A stretch of DNA of 64,000 nucleotides from Callaeas wilsoni (GCA_013398955.1 VWPU01002944.1:39469-103468); one strand, 5' to 3'. Numbered from the stretch's first letter, positions 13,511-28,800 are shown. Notes: generated by a model from the sequence alone, not told the origin. A program made the numbers and translations.

Positions 13511-16500
13511 ATTGCATTTAAGAAATAGATTATTTTCTTAACTTCTTTCTGTTCCGCACTCAAGTGGCGTCCTAGAAACACTGTCAATAATGTTTAAGCA
13601 CAGAAGAATAAGGTCAGTGGCTTATTACTACTCAGTTCTTGAAAAGGAATTTCAAAAACATGATTTTCAGGTTTTTCAACTCCAAAAGTAAAGTAAGGTT
13701 TCAAGTGCTTTGAAGCATATCCACTAAAATTGCAGCATGAGTCTTCTAAAGATCACTGAATGTAAAAATATTTAAGTGGTTTAGTTCAGAGACTGCAGGA
13801 CATAAGATATGAATCTTTAGGAACTTATCCTGAACAGAAAAATTGCTAGGCAAACCCAGCTAGAACAGGGCTGGGCTAATTCTGGAATGGTGAGGAGCTG
13901 CAGCTTCGCTCCTGCTTAAGCTGGTCTCCCGTTAAAAGTAAGGCCCTGATCCCAGGAGCTAGTCAAAGTAAGAGGTGTCATTTACATAATGTACCTTCAA
14001 TAATTAAGACTAATATTCTTCACACGTGATAATTGAAAGAAAAGAATGGAACGAAATGGCAAAGACATTTTCTACTAGTGTAGCAGTTCTTTCACAAAAC
14101 CAGTTTGGGATGTTATCCTAAAGCAGACAGAAAACAGGTTAAAGTAGTAACAGCATCATCACTGAAACAAAGAAAAGAAAGATGGAGCAGCACTAATCAT
14201 TCTGTGCAATCTGGCTACATGAAACAAACTCAGGAAACAAAGAGGAAGAAGAAATGGACATTAACACGAAACATGATGAGAACTGAAATCCCCATTCGTT
14301 CCTTCACTTTAAATCCTTTAAATCTATAAGAACTGCAAGAAGAAAGCAAGATTTTATATTTGTAGTATAATAGTACAAGAGGTATTTTCGGAAAATCCCT
14401 GTTCTTTAAGAACCAAAATCAAATCAAAACAAATAGAAATACCACAGTTAAATTTTTCCTGGTTGCTATGGCTTCAGAAATATTTGTCAATAATTGGTTT
14501 CTCAAAACTATTTCAAACTTTTAATTTTTTTTGAAGTTTAAATAGGAGAGAGCATTCTGAGAGTGTGAAGAAAAGGTTGAATAGGAGAATGTGTGTAGAG
14601 CAATAATAAAAAGGCTGGATCCCTATACTTTAGCAACACATCAAACACGACCTAGAGAACACTTGTTTTCATGAATAACAAAGCCAAAATCCGTGATAAA
14701 TGCATACATCCATACTTACCTGAAAAAACTGCCTTACATTTTAAGTTGGATCAAGATTCTAAAATACTTTTGAGAAAGGAGCTATACTCCTTTCAAGTAA
14801 AATTTTGAGGATGGGTTAGTTTTAAGTATTCCAAAACAAAACACCCTGTGAATCTGAAACACAGATACTGCACCAATGTTTCAGAAGAGTGTTGCAAAAT
14901 CCTTCTGATGGAGCTACAAAATCCACTACTTAAAAGTAAGTTTCAGTCTTCAAAATCTGTTTTTATCCTGACTTCAAGGATCCTGCTATGTGTAGTAAAG
15001 ACATTTATGCCTCCTCTCCTGGTTTCACCAGAATAAAAAGTAATGGATTATCTCCATAGGGGAGTTCACTCTGGAACTTTCCCTGCTCAGGTTTGCTGAA
15101 GTACAATCAGAGTAAGAAACTATTTCTTTCACACTCTCTTGCCTCCTATGTTACCACCACTCTGAGGAATACCAGTTATGACCAATTGCTGAAGGGCATT
15201 CCAGTTGTAAATGAGCTGAATAATGTAGTACTGTGTGGATTTAAAGGTTGAAATCAATTCTCTCTTGAAACACACTACAAGTCTCTGGCATCACACCTAT
15301 CTTTGACCCTCCTTACCAACTCCTATTTGCAAGAACAGGGGAATGAGGAAGAACATTCTGGTTTTTTCTCCTGTTAAAGCATGAGAAATCCTTGAAAAAG
15401 AGAAAGCTTCAAACTGACAAAGCACGAGGTGGTACAAAGTATGCTGATATATCAGGCACAATTGCTATTGACTTTTTCAACTATTACTCATCTCAAGAAA
15501 CTGGAAAGGAGAGGGAAGAGAGAATGAAATACCAAAATCAAATATGAATAAACAAAATACTTAGGCCATGAAGCTCTGAGAAGAATATGTTCCTTGACTC
15601 TAATGCAAACAGCCTCTGAACTATTTTACAACTCTTGTGAAGACCTCAACCATTTCTTTGTCACACAAAAGCAAAGAGATAAAAGCTACAAAAATAAACC
15701 AATATGTTTTCCAACACCTAAGCTATTGTAATCTTCCTCTGCACTGTAGAAATCTTACATAATTTTTGGATTTTAGTAACATTTTTCTAGAAGAAAAATG
15801 GTCTCTCATCCTCTAAAAATAAAATGAAGTGTTTATCATCTACTTGTACATACACATTCAAAAGAGGAAGACTATTGAAAGAGACAGTATTTTGTTAGAG
15901 CAGTACAGTTTCGAAAGGCTTTTGGGCATGAAAACTGTTATTTGTACCTGATAATAAGATTACAGGCCACAAACCCCAATGCTTTGAATTTGAATAGACA
16001 TGCATTATTCAGCTGGGCTACCTAAAAGAAGCTGTGGCTACCTGTAGAGCAGAGGAGTTAAGCACATTCACAGAGGCCAGGTAGACTGTCTCTTATGGAG
16101 AGAGGTGTAATTTGTCATCTGTGCCACAAGGAGAGACTGCCAGGAAAACAGACCACTTATGGTGTGTGACTAAATCTAATGTGTTTTTTCAGCCCATGAT
16201 TTGCTGTATTAACTTTTGTTTTGAATTTCACTTTCCAAAATGTCCTCTGAAAGCACACTTGCAGATCTTTTGAGGATAAGGGTGAGGGATCAGAGACAGT
16301 GTAATAGAAGAGATAAAATATGCTTTTCCACTGGCACAACATGCAGCACTTTTATTGCAAATTGCCTCACACTTCCCACTCAGAACCATAGCTTAAAGTT
16401 TGTTGTTGTAACTGTCACATTTAACTGTTCAGACTCTTGTACTCTACATCAGATCTCTGCTCCAGGCAAAATTATTTTTAAAAACTTCAGTGGAAGGAGT

Positions 16501-18007
16501 TCAATTTAGCTCTCAGAAGAAGCAGAAGGAAAAACTCTCATATATATGCCCAGGTCATTCCACTGAGAAATCTATGTACCCTAGACTTTGGGTCAAGAAG
16601 CTGAGGTCACAGATTTTGTAACAGTATCCTACATTTAAGAACAATGAAATAAACATTCGTGCTGAAATTCCTGTCAGAGAGCCTTAAAACCAGTGTGCAG
16701 GATATGCTTTTTGCTGACACTACAGGCCTGTTTGAAAGACCCAGAAACATAAGCGAGTGTTTTATTTTTTCTTTCATTCTCTCCAGTATTTTGTTCTACA
16801 CTTTCAGTGGAATAGATCTATACAGTTACCACTTTGGGAATTTAGCAAGTAAAGCTACTTTTGTGAAAGCACCTCCATGTGAGTTTTACCAGAAGCTTGG
16901 AGCTAACAACAGGTAGAAGCTCTCTGCAGGCCTCTGCTCCTACACCTAAGTGTCTGTATGTAGATCACCACTTCAGAAAAGTGAGTGAGTTCCAGTGCTC
17001 AGAATTAACAGAAAACAACCAGCTGAAATCAGTCATCTTGTTCTATTCACAGTAATACCAAATCTCCACTGACTTTAATGGGATCAAAGAAAGATAATTC
17101 TCAGGGTAGATACCCAAAATTTAGTCCCTCCATTGCGACTTCATGGATTAACTCTATTTCCCACTTTATAGAAACTTTTAGCTTTACATATCTAGCACTT
17201 TTAGAAATAAAGTATTACACCCACAGATAAAATATTTTCTCAATCTTAAAAGTTATCATAGAAAACGTGTGCTTCTAAGGTCAAAGGTTTGCAAGGTTTA
17301 AGTGTTCCAGGAAGATGCTGTAGATCACTTTTCCAGTTTCCAGTCACCTGTGAAGCTAATTAACAACATTCTTCCCTACATTTTTTAAGAAGTACACCTT
17401 CAAAATATTGTGAAAGCAGAAGAAAAAATAATACCATGTAAGTTACACTTTCACAGACAAGTGATTGGAAAATATTAGGAATAGCTGGGTGTCCTTAAAG
17501 TCTGCAAATCCATTTTAGAAATCTGTGATGCACTTGGCATCATAGACTCCATAATCCAAATTTGCAATATGAAAAAGTTTTAACCCTTCTTCAAGTTCTA
17601 TCCTTAAAGACAAGTTTTCTAACTAAGCGTATACTGACTTTATATTCCTAGAATTGCAGGCATACAATTCTTAACCTTTCCCCTGCTCCCTCTTGCCTGA
17701 ACTCTTGAGTTTCCATCCAGTTAGGAAATGACTTCTTGAGGTACCTTTTCCTTTTACAAAGTCTTAGAACAGTTTAGAAAAAGATGAGGCATAGTTTTCC
17801 TCAGAGGAAAATATTCTGGATTGTCAGTAAGTAGAAGTCCCAAAGGCATCTGAATAATGCCTGTTGTGCCTGTCTGGCAAAAAGGCCCCAGTCAAAATAA
17901 AACACCTCTAAACAAAACTTAAGGATTCAGTATCAAGTTATGACCTCTTCAGTCTTTATACATAACAAATTACATTAAACAGAGGTCACTTTAATAACTA
18001 AGAGATA

Positions 18008-18090
18008 AGAATGGGGGATTGGAACTAGATGATCTGTAAGGTCTCTCCCAACCCAAACCATTCCATGGTCCTATTCTATGATTCTATGAA
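18008..18090 (+). repeat. CR1 LINE 3' end
   Basis: The segment reads ggaactagatgatctgtaag, then gtctctcccaacccaaacc, and finishes with attctatgattctatga at about 18073-18089. This is the classic CR1 3' terminus with its octamer repeat, in plus orientation and so antisense to PPP1R13B. Only about 80 bases remain, which fits an extreme 5' truncation. It sits in intron 2. Confidence 0.93.
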
Positions 18091-18848
18091 CATGTCTGTT
18101 ATCCCCACCCATCCACCAATCCTACTTACATCCAGACATTGATAAACTATAACCTGGAGGTTTGTACTCCATGCAATTGCAAGAATCCATTTAAAAACAG
18201 AATCCACCATGCACAGATTTTGACACATTCCTGAGAAAAACTGCCTGCCTCATTATTCCATGACATAATAATTGTAACACAAATAGGATATGGATGCTAC
18301 TATGTGCCCCAAGAGAGGCTGTCAAATCTTTGAGAGGATATGTTCATGAATAGGCTAGAGATACTGACTATGTCCCATTCTGGCATAATGCTGTCTGCAG
18401 AGCATCTGCTAGTCATGATGCAGAAGGAAAAAAAAAATCTGTACTCGCCCTTAAATTTCAGCCTGTGTTCACATGTTAACAGTGAGGAAATAGGACTGCA
18501 AAGAATGCAGGTGGTGATCTGCACTCACTGACTGCAAAAAAATCATCATGAGAATCCCTACTGTCATTTTAATACCCTCCATCCTATTAGAAACAGAACA
18601 CTAACAGACCTTACACACGCATTTTATCAAATGCTTCATGCTGAGGAAGACAACAGAAAATAAAAAAGAGTCAAGAATTACATTAATCTCTACAGTTATT
18701 TGAATTACCATCCTTTGTGTCAAAGTCTACTAGAAGAAAAAAAATCACAAGTACAACATGTAATTGAAATAATTAGCATTGAGAAGTCACTCTTTTTTAA
18801 TAATTGGTGCACGTACTAAAATCCATTTCCAGAGAACATTTTACTTAC

Positions 18849-18996
18849 CATTTCCACGCCATACTTCAGCCAGATGGCAGCTTCCTTCTCCAGGCTCTTT
18901 GCAGAACTCCACTACATCACGACAGGTTGTTTCTGGTGTAATTGGAACTTCTGTCAGAATCTGTTCATTGTTGCTCAGAAACACAGTTAATATCAT
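18849..18996 (-). CDS. PPP1R13B: PPP1R13B (ASPP1) coding exon 2
   Basis: This 148-nt exon encodes residues 4-52 plus the first base of Glu53. The acceptor is TATTTCTTTCAG and the donor is AAATG|GTAAGTAA. The frame reads [35 protein letters not shown], then [14 protein letters not shown]. From memory human ASPP1 is the same except for GEGG instead of GEGS, so this is an essentially invariant exon. It forms the first half of the N-terminal ubiquitin-like domain. An in-frame Met is the exon's first codon, but the main initiator is in exon 1, as in mammals. The exon 2 to exon 3 junction rebuilds Glu53 (G + AG) exactly. Confidence 0.97.
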
Positions 18997-20344
18997 CTGA
19001 AAGAAATAAAAAGAGAAGTAGCAGAATATTAAACAACAAGAGACAAAAATAAGATTATGGGTGAATTTTTTGTTCCCCTCTGTAAACGGAAATGTTATGT
19101 CTACGATTGGTTACCATGTTCCAAAGTAGTTTTCAGTCTCCTGTAACTTTGACAAAGATTTAGTTCTTTGTGTTCGCTTTTTTTGACAGTACATTAAATT
19201 GACAATTTTTTTTTAATAAAAGCTTGAGTTAAAATGCTTTAGTTCTGTCTGAAAATAAGGTTGGGAGGAAAGGAACAAGTTTCAGCTATGTTAGATGCTT
19301 GAAATCACTGCATTTTAATGTTGAAAATAAATGCACACTTTGGCAAAGTAACCAGAAGCTTCAGGATGTAGTCAAAGACAAATATTCCTAAAATGCACTA
19401 AGTACTCTGAAAGACACCTGACCCTAAGCTCCTGCTTAAAATTAAATGAATAATTTTATCCATTCTCTCTGCACCTTAATTCCCATCTGTAGTCACAACA
19501 CTCTTCTGTAAAGTCATGGGGATGGAAAAGAGAGAACATCATGTCGTAGAAGGCAAAAAATACCATAACAGTAAGTGTCCCTAAAGTACATGATAAAATT
19601 AGTAACTTTGCCTGCAATGAAAGTTCTTCCAGATCTTTCCCATAAATAAAATGTGGCGTCACATATTGAACCTAATAACAGCTCTTCATTAAATGAGCAC
19701 TCTCCATGTAAACAGAAGTTGTGCTTCAATTTGCATAGGCAACTCCTAAAAACATTCATAATACTTTTATCTGTGGGACACGTACATCAGCCAGACTGGA
19801 GACTGACATTAATAACAGCTAGATACTGAGTGAGAGCAGTCTGTCTACTTTAGAAACAGACACAGGACAAATTCCAAGAAAGCCCAGGCTTCAAGCTCTC
19901 AGTCTCGTCAGTCCTCCAGGCTATTTCAGTCCAAGTTTCTACTCTCCCTCAGCCTGCCAAGTTTGCATGCTGTGTCCTGAAGTTTTCAAGTACCTACACT
20001 TCAACACAAGAAGCAGACAACCAGAATTGAAAATATACCAGAATTCACCCCCAAGTTTTTCCAACAGCAGCATAAAGGAAACCATGGTAAAAGCTATAAT
20101 ACAAGCTGGAGGAAGCTACAGGATGCAGCCAAGAGATAATAATTAAAGTGCCTGTAACCACCTACTGTAAAGAGCTCAAAATATTATTGTTCCCTCAACA
20201 GAAGATTCAGACAGTCTCAATATTCAGTGGCTGTGGTTATATAACAAGTATCTGATGTGGAATCTACTAGTGGAATTTGACCTCGTATTTAAGAAGAAAG
20301 AGTCACATATATGAACGTAAACCAACAGGCTTAGGAGAAATCTT

Positions 20345-20580
20345 AAGAGGTCATCTGATGCAGTCTCTTGGCCTCAGGCAGGATAAACTATCCCTGCGTT
20401 ATTCTGCAGAGATGCTTGTCTAACCTGTTCTGAAAAGCCTTTCATGATGGAAATTCCACCACTTCCCTAAGCCATCCACCCCAGAAATCCAGGATTCCTG
20501 TTGCAAAAGGAAGTTTCTTAAAGTCTAGTTAAAGTTTTCCTTACCACCATTTAAACCCCTGTAGTTCTTCTAGGCACAGG
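20345..20580 (-). repeat. CR1-like LINE fragment (older copy)
   Basis: The plus strand reads aggtcatctgatgcagtctc, then gcctcaggcaggataaacta, 'agatgcttgtctaacctgttct', and 'gaaattccaccacttcccta', followed by an 'aggaagtttctta' segment. This order matches the reverse complement of an older CR1 subfamily 3' region. The copy is diverged and lacks the terminal octamer repeat, so both ends are approximate. It lies in PPP1R13B intron 1. Confidence 0.8.
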
Positions 20581-22811
20581 GGTAATAGAAAACACATTTT
20601 TTCCTCTTTTCTCTTTCTCTCTGCAGTTAAATTTAAAGAACGTGCAATATGTAAGTAAATTAAGTAACTTAAACAATACCAGTTTAACAAAGTTTTTAGC
20701 GTCAGTATTCCCCAGAGTTTCCCCATAACACTTGATAGCAGTTTCAAAATAAAACCCAAGCTTCTGAAACTTTTTGAGAATATCAAGAGACCCTGGCTTT
20801 ACTGCTTCAGTCATTTGTGTGAAAGTCCTGTTTTCTTGGTATGAAAGGATATAAAGAATGTCTTAACATCGTGTCACTTTACACGGTTTCCAGGTTTTGA
20901 TTTCCTTATTGCTGTTAAACACTGGCCTAGAAAACTTGCTTCGTGGCGTCAAGATTATATATGTGCTTCTGGATACAGACTGAAAGAAAGAAAAGCCTTG
21001 TAGGTGGGACTTATCCTATTTATCTGAGTCACCTCTCCCTGAATTCCGATGTCAAGCACTACATAAACTCACACTCCCCTTGGTGACATCAGGACAAAGT
21101 TTGCTGTACTTCAATCACACCACCTGACTCCCTCAGCTCAGAGGGCATCAGTATTGTCTTCTGCAAAGCTGGGTGTCACACTTTCAGCCCAGGAAAAGGT
21201 ATCTCACTAATGAGGAAGCAAGGTGCCGGCCACAGCCAACTATTGGCGTAACACTCCTCAAGCAAACCTGATTAAGTAAGGATTTATTTTTAACAGGTTG
21301 TCTGAGTAATGCTAAAGGAACTGAAACACTGCGCTGCAAAACAAATATCCTGAAACATACACAGGAAGACTCAAAATATTGAACATTACTAATGTATTGC
21401 AATATTAATTAGATTTTCAAGTCAGTGTCATACCTGTCCCTGTTTGTGGGGGGAATGGGTAAGAATCAGTTGTAATACACGGTGATAAAATATAAATAAA
21501 CACTAATGGAGCCTGGAAATTTGCTGCTGAAGAATGCAAGTGAAGCATACACGTGAAATATCCAAGTATATCCACTGAAGTAAACCAGTTACATGAAAAA
21601 AACATTCTTAGCCAAAGATTAGGATGCAAAAGAACTGATAAATTCTTTGATTTCTCATTTTAAATTGATTTCTAAATAGAAGCAGCTGAATAAAATCCAT
21701 CTTGTAAAACTGTGATCATAACCATTGTAGCATTTCTTTTGATCATCTCTCAATTCACAGTTTGTAATATGTGAACACAATGTCACACAACAGGATCAAC
21801 TTAACACTCATGAGCAAATCACCTCAGGGATTCTAAATCATCTTTTTTCCACAATAAACATCAAGCTCCAAACCTTACACTTCCTCCTTCTCACTACACA
21901 CATGGGTATTACCTGTTACTCTCCTCTATAGCTCCTGCTACCAAACCAATGGTTTGATTCCAGCTTTCATGAATTCTCATTTCTTTTCACTCTTTTTTTT
22001 TTTTAACCTTCACGGAAACTCTAGTGTATCTCATCACGTTTCAGGTCTTTTCCATACCAAAAAACCTGCAGCAAACCTCCCAAGCTGGCTTCGAAACTAC
22101 TGTCATCTCATTTCTCAGCTTACAGATGACCTCCTACTAGGACAGACTTGGAATCAGTACTCTACCCGAATCTTCTCTGTCCAACAGATCCTTGTCTAAT
22201 AGTTGCAGGTATTCCTCTTAGTATGGTGTCTCCCCTTTATCCATTCCCTCTTCACACCATACTTCCTGTATTATTTAAAGCACACATTTTATCATCCCTG
22301 CACTTTCTCAAGGAGGTGGAAACAGGGATAAATCTGCAAGAACGTTTTCCTCGCTTATTATCTCACCTCTTTCTACAGCTGAATAATGTCACCTACAAAA
22401 ATTTCAATAGGCATTGCTCACAGAGATGACAGTTTTATCTATCTAGACCTGATCTCCTGCTAAGGAAACTGAAATGTTGGCAATCTTCAGCTGACTCTTA
22501 TGAATGCCTAGCTGTCAATGCAAGTTCCACAAGGCAGTAACACAGTCCTTAGCCACATTTCTCCAATGATTCCCTAGATTTCATTCATTACGACACATGG
22601 GTACTCATCACCCTGAGCTGCAGTATGGACATCTTTGACACAAACCATTTTCTCAGTCTTCTGTCTCAGCTCTATTTCTACTTTTCCCGTACCATATGTA
22701 AAACATAAAGCTGTTTTTTTCATAAAGTGGTCCAGCTAATGCTCTCAGTTTGCAAACTTGCAAAAAGTTTTCCAACTTTTCACTGGTGTGCCTTTTTCAC
22801 TCATGACAACT

Positions 22812-22888
22812 ACCACAAAAAAATAAAACCAACAAAAAAACCCCCAAACAAACATAAAAAACCCAACCAAACAAAAAACCCCCACCCT
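22812..22888. repeat. A/C-rich low-complexity tract
   Basis: This is a run of A blocks interrupted by CC to CCCCC (aacaaaaaaacccccaaac type). It resembles the tract at 13379 in composition and strand polarity, and nothing coding is visible in it. Confidence 0.88.
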
Positions 22889-25800
22889 TCATGCCTACAG
22901 CCTTGACCTAGTTGCCTTTCTGTGTCAGTTCTGATAAGCAAAATTTATTTGTTTTCACTTCCCCATTGGGAAGTGTAATCTTCTTTCTTATCACTTTTCA
23001 CTCTCTATCAAGAAATTTACGTCAAGTTGGCCCTTCACACCTGTTTCTACTCTCCATGTGCTTAACATTAACAGGTGGTTTTATGGTTTCTTCAGTGTTG
23101 TCCACCATGCCTTGTATGCACCTGCAAAGCAACCTCATTATTTTCCTTGGAGATCCTCCTTTGCTGTTCTGGCTCAAAAAACACATCAGACACAAGTCTA
23201 AGTCATTAATACGCTGCAAAGTGCTGCCAATGAGGCGATAAATACTGTTTTGTCTCCTTAGACTTCTCTAACCATCTAGTTCATCTCTTTCTTTATCCCT
23301 AACCAAGATTCCAAGGGCTATGCAACAGAGATGCATTCAACTTTTCTACCATGGCAGAGATCCCACTAGTAATGACTAAATGCCTTACACACAACTATAT
23401 AGAAACAAATCATCTTTCAAATGAGTCTGATGGCCTTTGTTCTAAATGAGCTTGGTCAGGCTGTCCTAGAATCCACCTTGACCTCACTACTTGTGTTTTG
23501 CTCTCCTAGTACGGTGTGCCATCACTTATGACTGGAATAAAACTAGACCATCACCGCAAAAACAGCTGATGTAGCATGTTGATTCTTAGTTAAGATATGG
23601 TCTAGAAGGTCAAAATTCCAACTGCTGAACAAAGTCTTTGCCTCACCATTTTTCTACAGTCTTACTGAAAAAACCCCAACATTTTTTCATCTTCAGCTAG
23701 TGAATTAAAAAGGTATAGAGTTAAGTAAATTCTCTTTAATAATTTTTGTGGAGACAAAAACTACATCTCACTCAACTATTAGCTCATGCTACCAAGACTT
23801 GAAACACTGCAGCTTGAGAAGAAATAAATTGTACACCCACACCTCCATTGCCTTTTGCCCAAGCTAATTTACTAAGTCAGGCGGCTGATAATGTTTATTG
23901 TAAAAACAACAACGAAGTCCATATAAGTAAGCATTTCCTGATATTATACTCACAGCAAATTGAGTTATTTAAGCTATCACAAAGGAACGAGACAATACTA
24001 TTTCAGGACATGCTGAAACATTAAAATTGAAAACAAGTTTATTTTCTTGCAGTAATATTGATGTATTCAACTAGCAAAAAAGACTAAACCCCATGTTTCC
24101 AGTTAAAATCAACTCTCCCGGTAAAAATGGATCTGAGGATCATTACTTTTCCTGCATGTAATTTTGTGTCCATAATTTTAAAAAGAAAGTCACATATAGG
24201 AAAGTTTAGAAGCAAGATCACTCCAGCAGAGAACCAAAGGTTAAGAAAAAACACCCCTGCTTCCCAAGAAAATTAAAACCATGAATGTTTCTCTTTGTGC
24301 TATCTATTACTCTTATTACCCAAATTTAGAATGCCTACATGATATTAAAGGTAGAGCAGATAATAGAGACTTTTAAAAAAAAACTTCTGTCAATTTAAGA
24401 ATTATCAAGCATATGACTGCAATTTAAAAACATACCAGATATTTAATATGGCTAAAGTCACATACTACTGTTTGGTCATATTAGACTCTCCCTTTGCCTT
24501 TTTTTGGTCTTTAAATCAGCCTAGAAATTTCACTGTGTAAATGAACAACAGAAATCCAAACAAAAAACACTTCTCTTCTAGCAGATCACTGAACAGACAC
24601 TTCAAATACAAGGCTGACACACAATGAACTTAAAGTACAAAACAATTTCTGATAGAAATGCCAACTTCAATCCTTCTGTTCCTTCACAGGAACTAGAAGG
24701 CATTATCTTCTCACTATCCATATTCCTCTAACAAAGAGTTCCAAAACATTCATTCATGATCTTGTTCTTCTCCATTTCAGAGCTTTTGGCGGTCCCTACA
24801 ACTCCAAGACACGAACAATCAGCAAAGAAAAGACTTGTTCAAAGTGAATCTCTCTAGAACAGTAGAGACCTCAGCATTTCCCACGAATTTTAACTACTTT
24901 TGTCCTTGATTTTACTAACTTGGGAGTCGCAGGAGTTTGATATGTTCAAGGCGCTACTAGAACAGAGTTTTAACTGGAAATTCCAAATCCGTATCTTATG
25001 AAATGTCATAGTCCCATCAATCAAATATGAACTTTGAGCAAGACTAAGGATTTCAGCTACAAGAAAAATTATAGAACGAGAAGCAAGCAAAATATGAAAA
25101 TGTAAAAAATCATCCCTTTGGTGATGAGATACATTAATATGCACAACTTTGCATGTAGAATGGTCAGAAAAAAAGTTACACGTTATGAATTATCTCATAT
25201 AAGTTTGCTTGTCCGGAATTCATGCTATCATATAAAATTTCCCTCAGCTACTGCTAAAGAAATTGTATTTGTACATTTCAAGCATTAAAGCAGAGTTTTA
25301 ACTTTGCTGCACTATGAGCACAGCCCCTTTTTATGATTACAGACTTAATTAGGTAAAACTTTAAGCAATTACATAAAAAAACCAAAACCAGACTATCAAA
25401 TCATAACTGCAGAACTGTTTGAATTAAAGCCATCTAAAGATACTTTCTTGACTCAAGTCACAAGTATTTCTTCATACTATTGAGATATCAGAAGAAACAA
25501 ATCCCAAATAAATCTCTGATGTTGTTATGTGCAAAGCCCACAAAAACAGCAGTAACATCAAACAATTTCAGTTCTCTGTATTAAAAAGAAACATTTAAAA
25601 TCCATCTAATCAACTAGTTATCCACTAACATGTTTTTTCCAATAATTATATACCTTCAGAATGAAGCTGTTATTTTAAAAAATAAATCTGTTGAAGAATT
25701 TCTTGCAGTATGCTTATGAGTCTTATTTCAAATTAAAGCATCAGGACATACAGCAAATTTATTATCAATTACTGTGATTTTCACCAGGAGATTGCTTTCC

Positions 25801-28800
25801 TCTAACAGCTTGTTTCCCTTCCCCATATATGGGGTGAGAAATTACTGCAATGAAGTTCCATATTTCTAAACAGCTTTCCTCACATCCTACTCACACTCAA
25901 GCTGTATAAACTTTGAGTTCACGACAAAATTTCAAACCCAGTGATGCTTTTGACTGTATTAGTAAAATTCCCAAAGGCAGTGCAACCAATAGACTTCAGT
26001 TTGCACGGAATACAAAAATGAGCAAAATTTTCTGCCAAAATGTAGACTTGTGAAACCAATAGTTGCTTAGTACACTTTCAAATTTGAAGCCAACTGCCTC
26101 CATATGGCCTGCAAAAGAATCCACAAAACTGGGAGTAAATCTCAGACACTGAAAATGTAAAGTATTCAGCTATAGGCTACTAACAAACATTAAAACTTTA
26201 AATTTTACTATTGGTAAACTCAAGCATTCATGAGGTTACTCAAAAATACAAACAAGGTCATTATTTATGGTCAGCACTTTTGATTTTGATCAAATCTAAA
26301 AATTTCATGTTGCCTAAATGTACTTCAATATACTTATCCCACAAAAGCATTTCAATTTTTTTTGCATCAGCTCACGTGCTAGTTACATTAACTTGCTATT
26401 TTGCAATCACTGGAAAAGAAAAATTGATCCACCCTGAGATCCACCTTCACCATGCTCTGCACTAGACAACCTGCCCACAGAAAACACAACCAGGAACTTG
26501 TCAGACAATAGTTGTGCATGAAACTACTTCTCTTGCTGAAGCACAGAAATCATTTTAATTAAGTATTTAACTCCTCTTAGAGAGGAGTTTAACTTCTCTT
26601 ATAGAAATGTAGAAGCATCTTATAAAAATCTAGGGAAATCTTATTTAAGGCCTACGTGTTGCAAAGGCTTAAAGAACTGACAGAACCACAGAGATTTCCT
26701 TTCAGGACTTCCAGAATTGTTGCCTTTGCCCCCTTCACGAGCTGGCATATGCGGCAGCAGGTGTTCAACAGGACTCAGGCTGTTTCAAAACCCTACACCT
26801 ACCTGGTATTTACTTGCTGAGGGGATACTTATGCTACTTTCTTTTTTTTTGACAGAAAAAGAGCTACAGCATCATTGTAGATCTGGAATCTGAAGCCCGT
26901 TACTCCTGCCGTGGCAAGCTCTCTGTAGGGCAGGGAAATAGCCAACATTGCTGCTAAAGGAAGGAAACAGCAACGATCATCAGCAGGACAGATCCACAAA
27001 CTGTTAAATGAAAGGTACGCAGCAGTTAACTGAAAGACTTCCAGAGCTCTAGGAAAACAATACCTAATGAAAACAAGAGCAATCAAGAGTTCACTTGTGT
27101 AAACAATGAAAATAACCCACAGACTACAGGCTGTGAGAAGCAAGATATCAATAGGACTAAAAAAAACAACTGACCTAACAAATGTTAAGTTTCTAACATC
27201 TGCCTAGGACAGAAGAGTGACATCATTTAGACATTATAATCCTGTATCAGATTTTAGACTACATTTTGCTATACTGGAAGTCAGAGTCAATCCATGGGAG
27301 TGAACCACTGCCAGATCTCCAAACATTATCTTTAGGGAAGTTGTTATTTGTTAAAACATTGAAATGCCTAGTTTCAGATTCAGACAGTTCTGCTAAAATC
27401 AAGCAAGAGCTTAGGTTTATATACAATTTAAAAGGTGGGCAGTAAACTTGTGGCTACAGCAGGGAAAAATGAATACAGCTTAAAAGGGACAAACTAAAAT
27501 AACAAAGAGATTGCATTACATATAAAACTGCTATTTTAGAAGAATATCTGTCCAAGTGCAATATTTATCATCATCAGCTAAAGCAACACAGCCTGAAGTT
27601 AGAGAAATCTATAAAACATGCCTCTTGTGATGTTTTCTAGTGGAAAATATAATTTGGCACTTGCTACATAATGAGTTCAACGTCCCTGCATCATATTATC
27701 TTTTGGCGTGATTCCTAAATTGCTACATCTGGAGAAACAGCAAGAGATCTTGTTGTTGCTCCTTGACGCAAATAATTCTACCAAAGGACTGTCAAGACAC
27801 TGGTTATCACGTAAGAGACTTTGGAACACAGGGATAATTCTAGGTACACTGACAAGTTCTTGCTGAGCACATTTCTCCATCAGGCAACAGAGATTAAAAA
27901 TGGAGAGACTTTTATTCTTCCCAAAACAAGGTTCTGAAATTTTGCTTTCTTTCACTGTTTAAAAGACAGTGGGCCATATGCTGTCTTTCAGGATATACAA
28001 AACTATTATTAAAAGGTGGAAGCTGGAGACTCTTCTTGAAAGACTTTCTGCTCTAATCAGTTGATGCTTACAATGTTCATGATGACTCAAAACATAAGTT
28101 TTCACCTTGCAAATTAGCATTATATTATTTGTTATAGGATTATTGCAAACAGGTCTTACCATCTATCAACCAAGAGCAGAAGACTGATCTTCAAATCAAG
28201 AAGCTCTGAATAAGTTCCAGAGGTTTCTTTAATACTTGCTGTCTTCACTAATGATACTCTGTATCTTCTGGAACATTTTTTTCCCATGACTCTTCAAATG
28301 ACAAACCTCATCTAGTACTACCTGCCTAATTTGAAATTAGATTTATCTGAAACACCTTGAAACGAACCTATAAAAATCAGCTGGCAAAATTTTGTGCTGA
28401 TGAATTAAAAAGTAAAAAAAAATTCTAATCTATTTAAGAAACTAGCAAACAGCCCAGCTATAATGAAGGATTTCAGTAGTTGTTTAGGCCTATAAGTACA
28501 ATAATTATTTAAATAATGGATTCCTATCAAACTCTCAGAAAACTGCAGCAGTTGCTGCATTTGCAAATGCACAAAACACTACCAATACACAGGAAAGGTC
28601 AGAAGGCTGGAGGACAGCAAGATTCCAGATCAAAACAAAGCTGCACTGGAGCAGTGATCTTTCCATTTGTCCATAAACTCCAACAGCTCTATTTAATAAA
28701 ATATGAACGTGATGCTCCCAGTTCTACTATTCTTCACATCTTCAGGTCAGGGTCCTCCAAACCAAACGGTTCAGAGTCACATGGGGACCCCCAGTACAAG

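Larger units (their letters stand above)
12091..18848 (-). other. PPP1R13B: PPP1R13B intron 2
   Basis: This 6.8-kb intron lies between coding exons 2 and 3. It contains the A/C-rich low-complexity tract at about 13379-13510 and a short CR1 3' end at 18008-18090. The rest is AT-rich unique-looking sequence without recognisable exons or RNA genes on either strand. Confidence 0.85.

Noticed and set aside
26566..26595. Inverted repeat aactcctcttagagaggagtt as a possible hairpin RNA
   Set aside because: Arms of about 9-10 bp with a 3-base loop are too short for a microRNA precursor, and nothing else supports an RNA gene.
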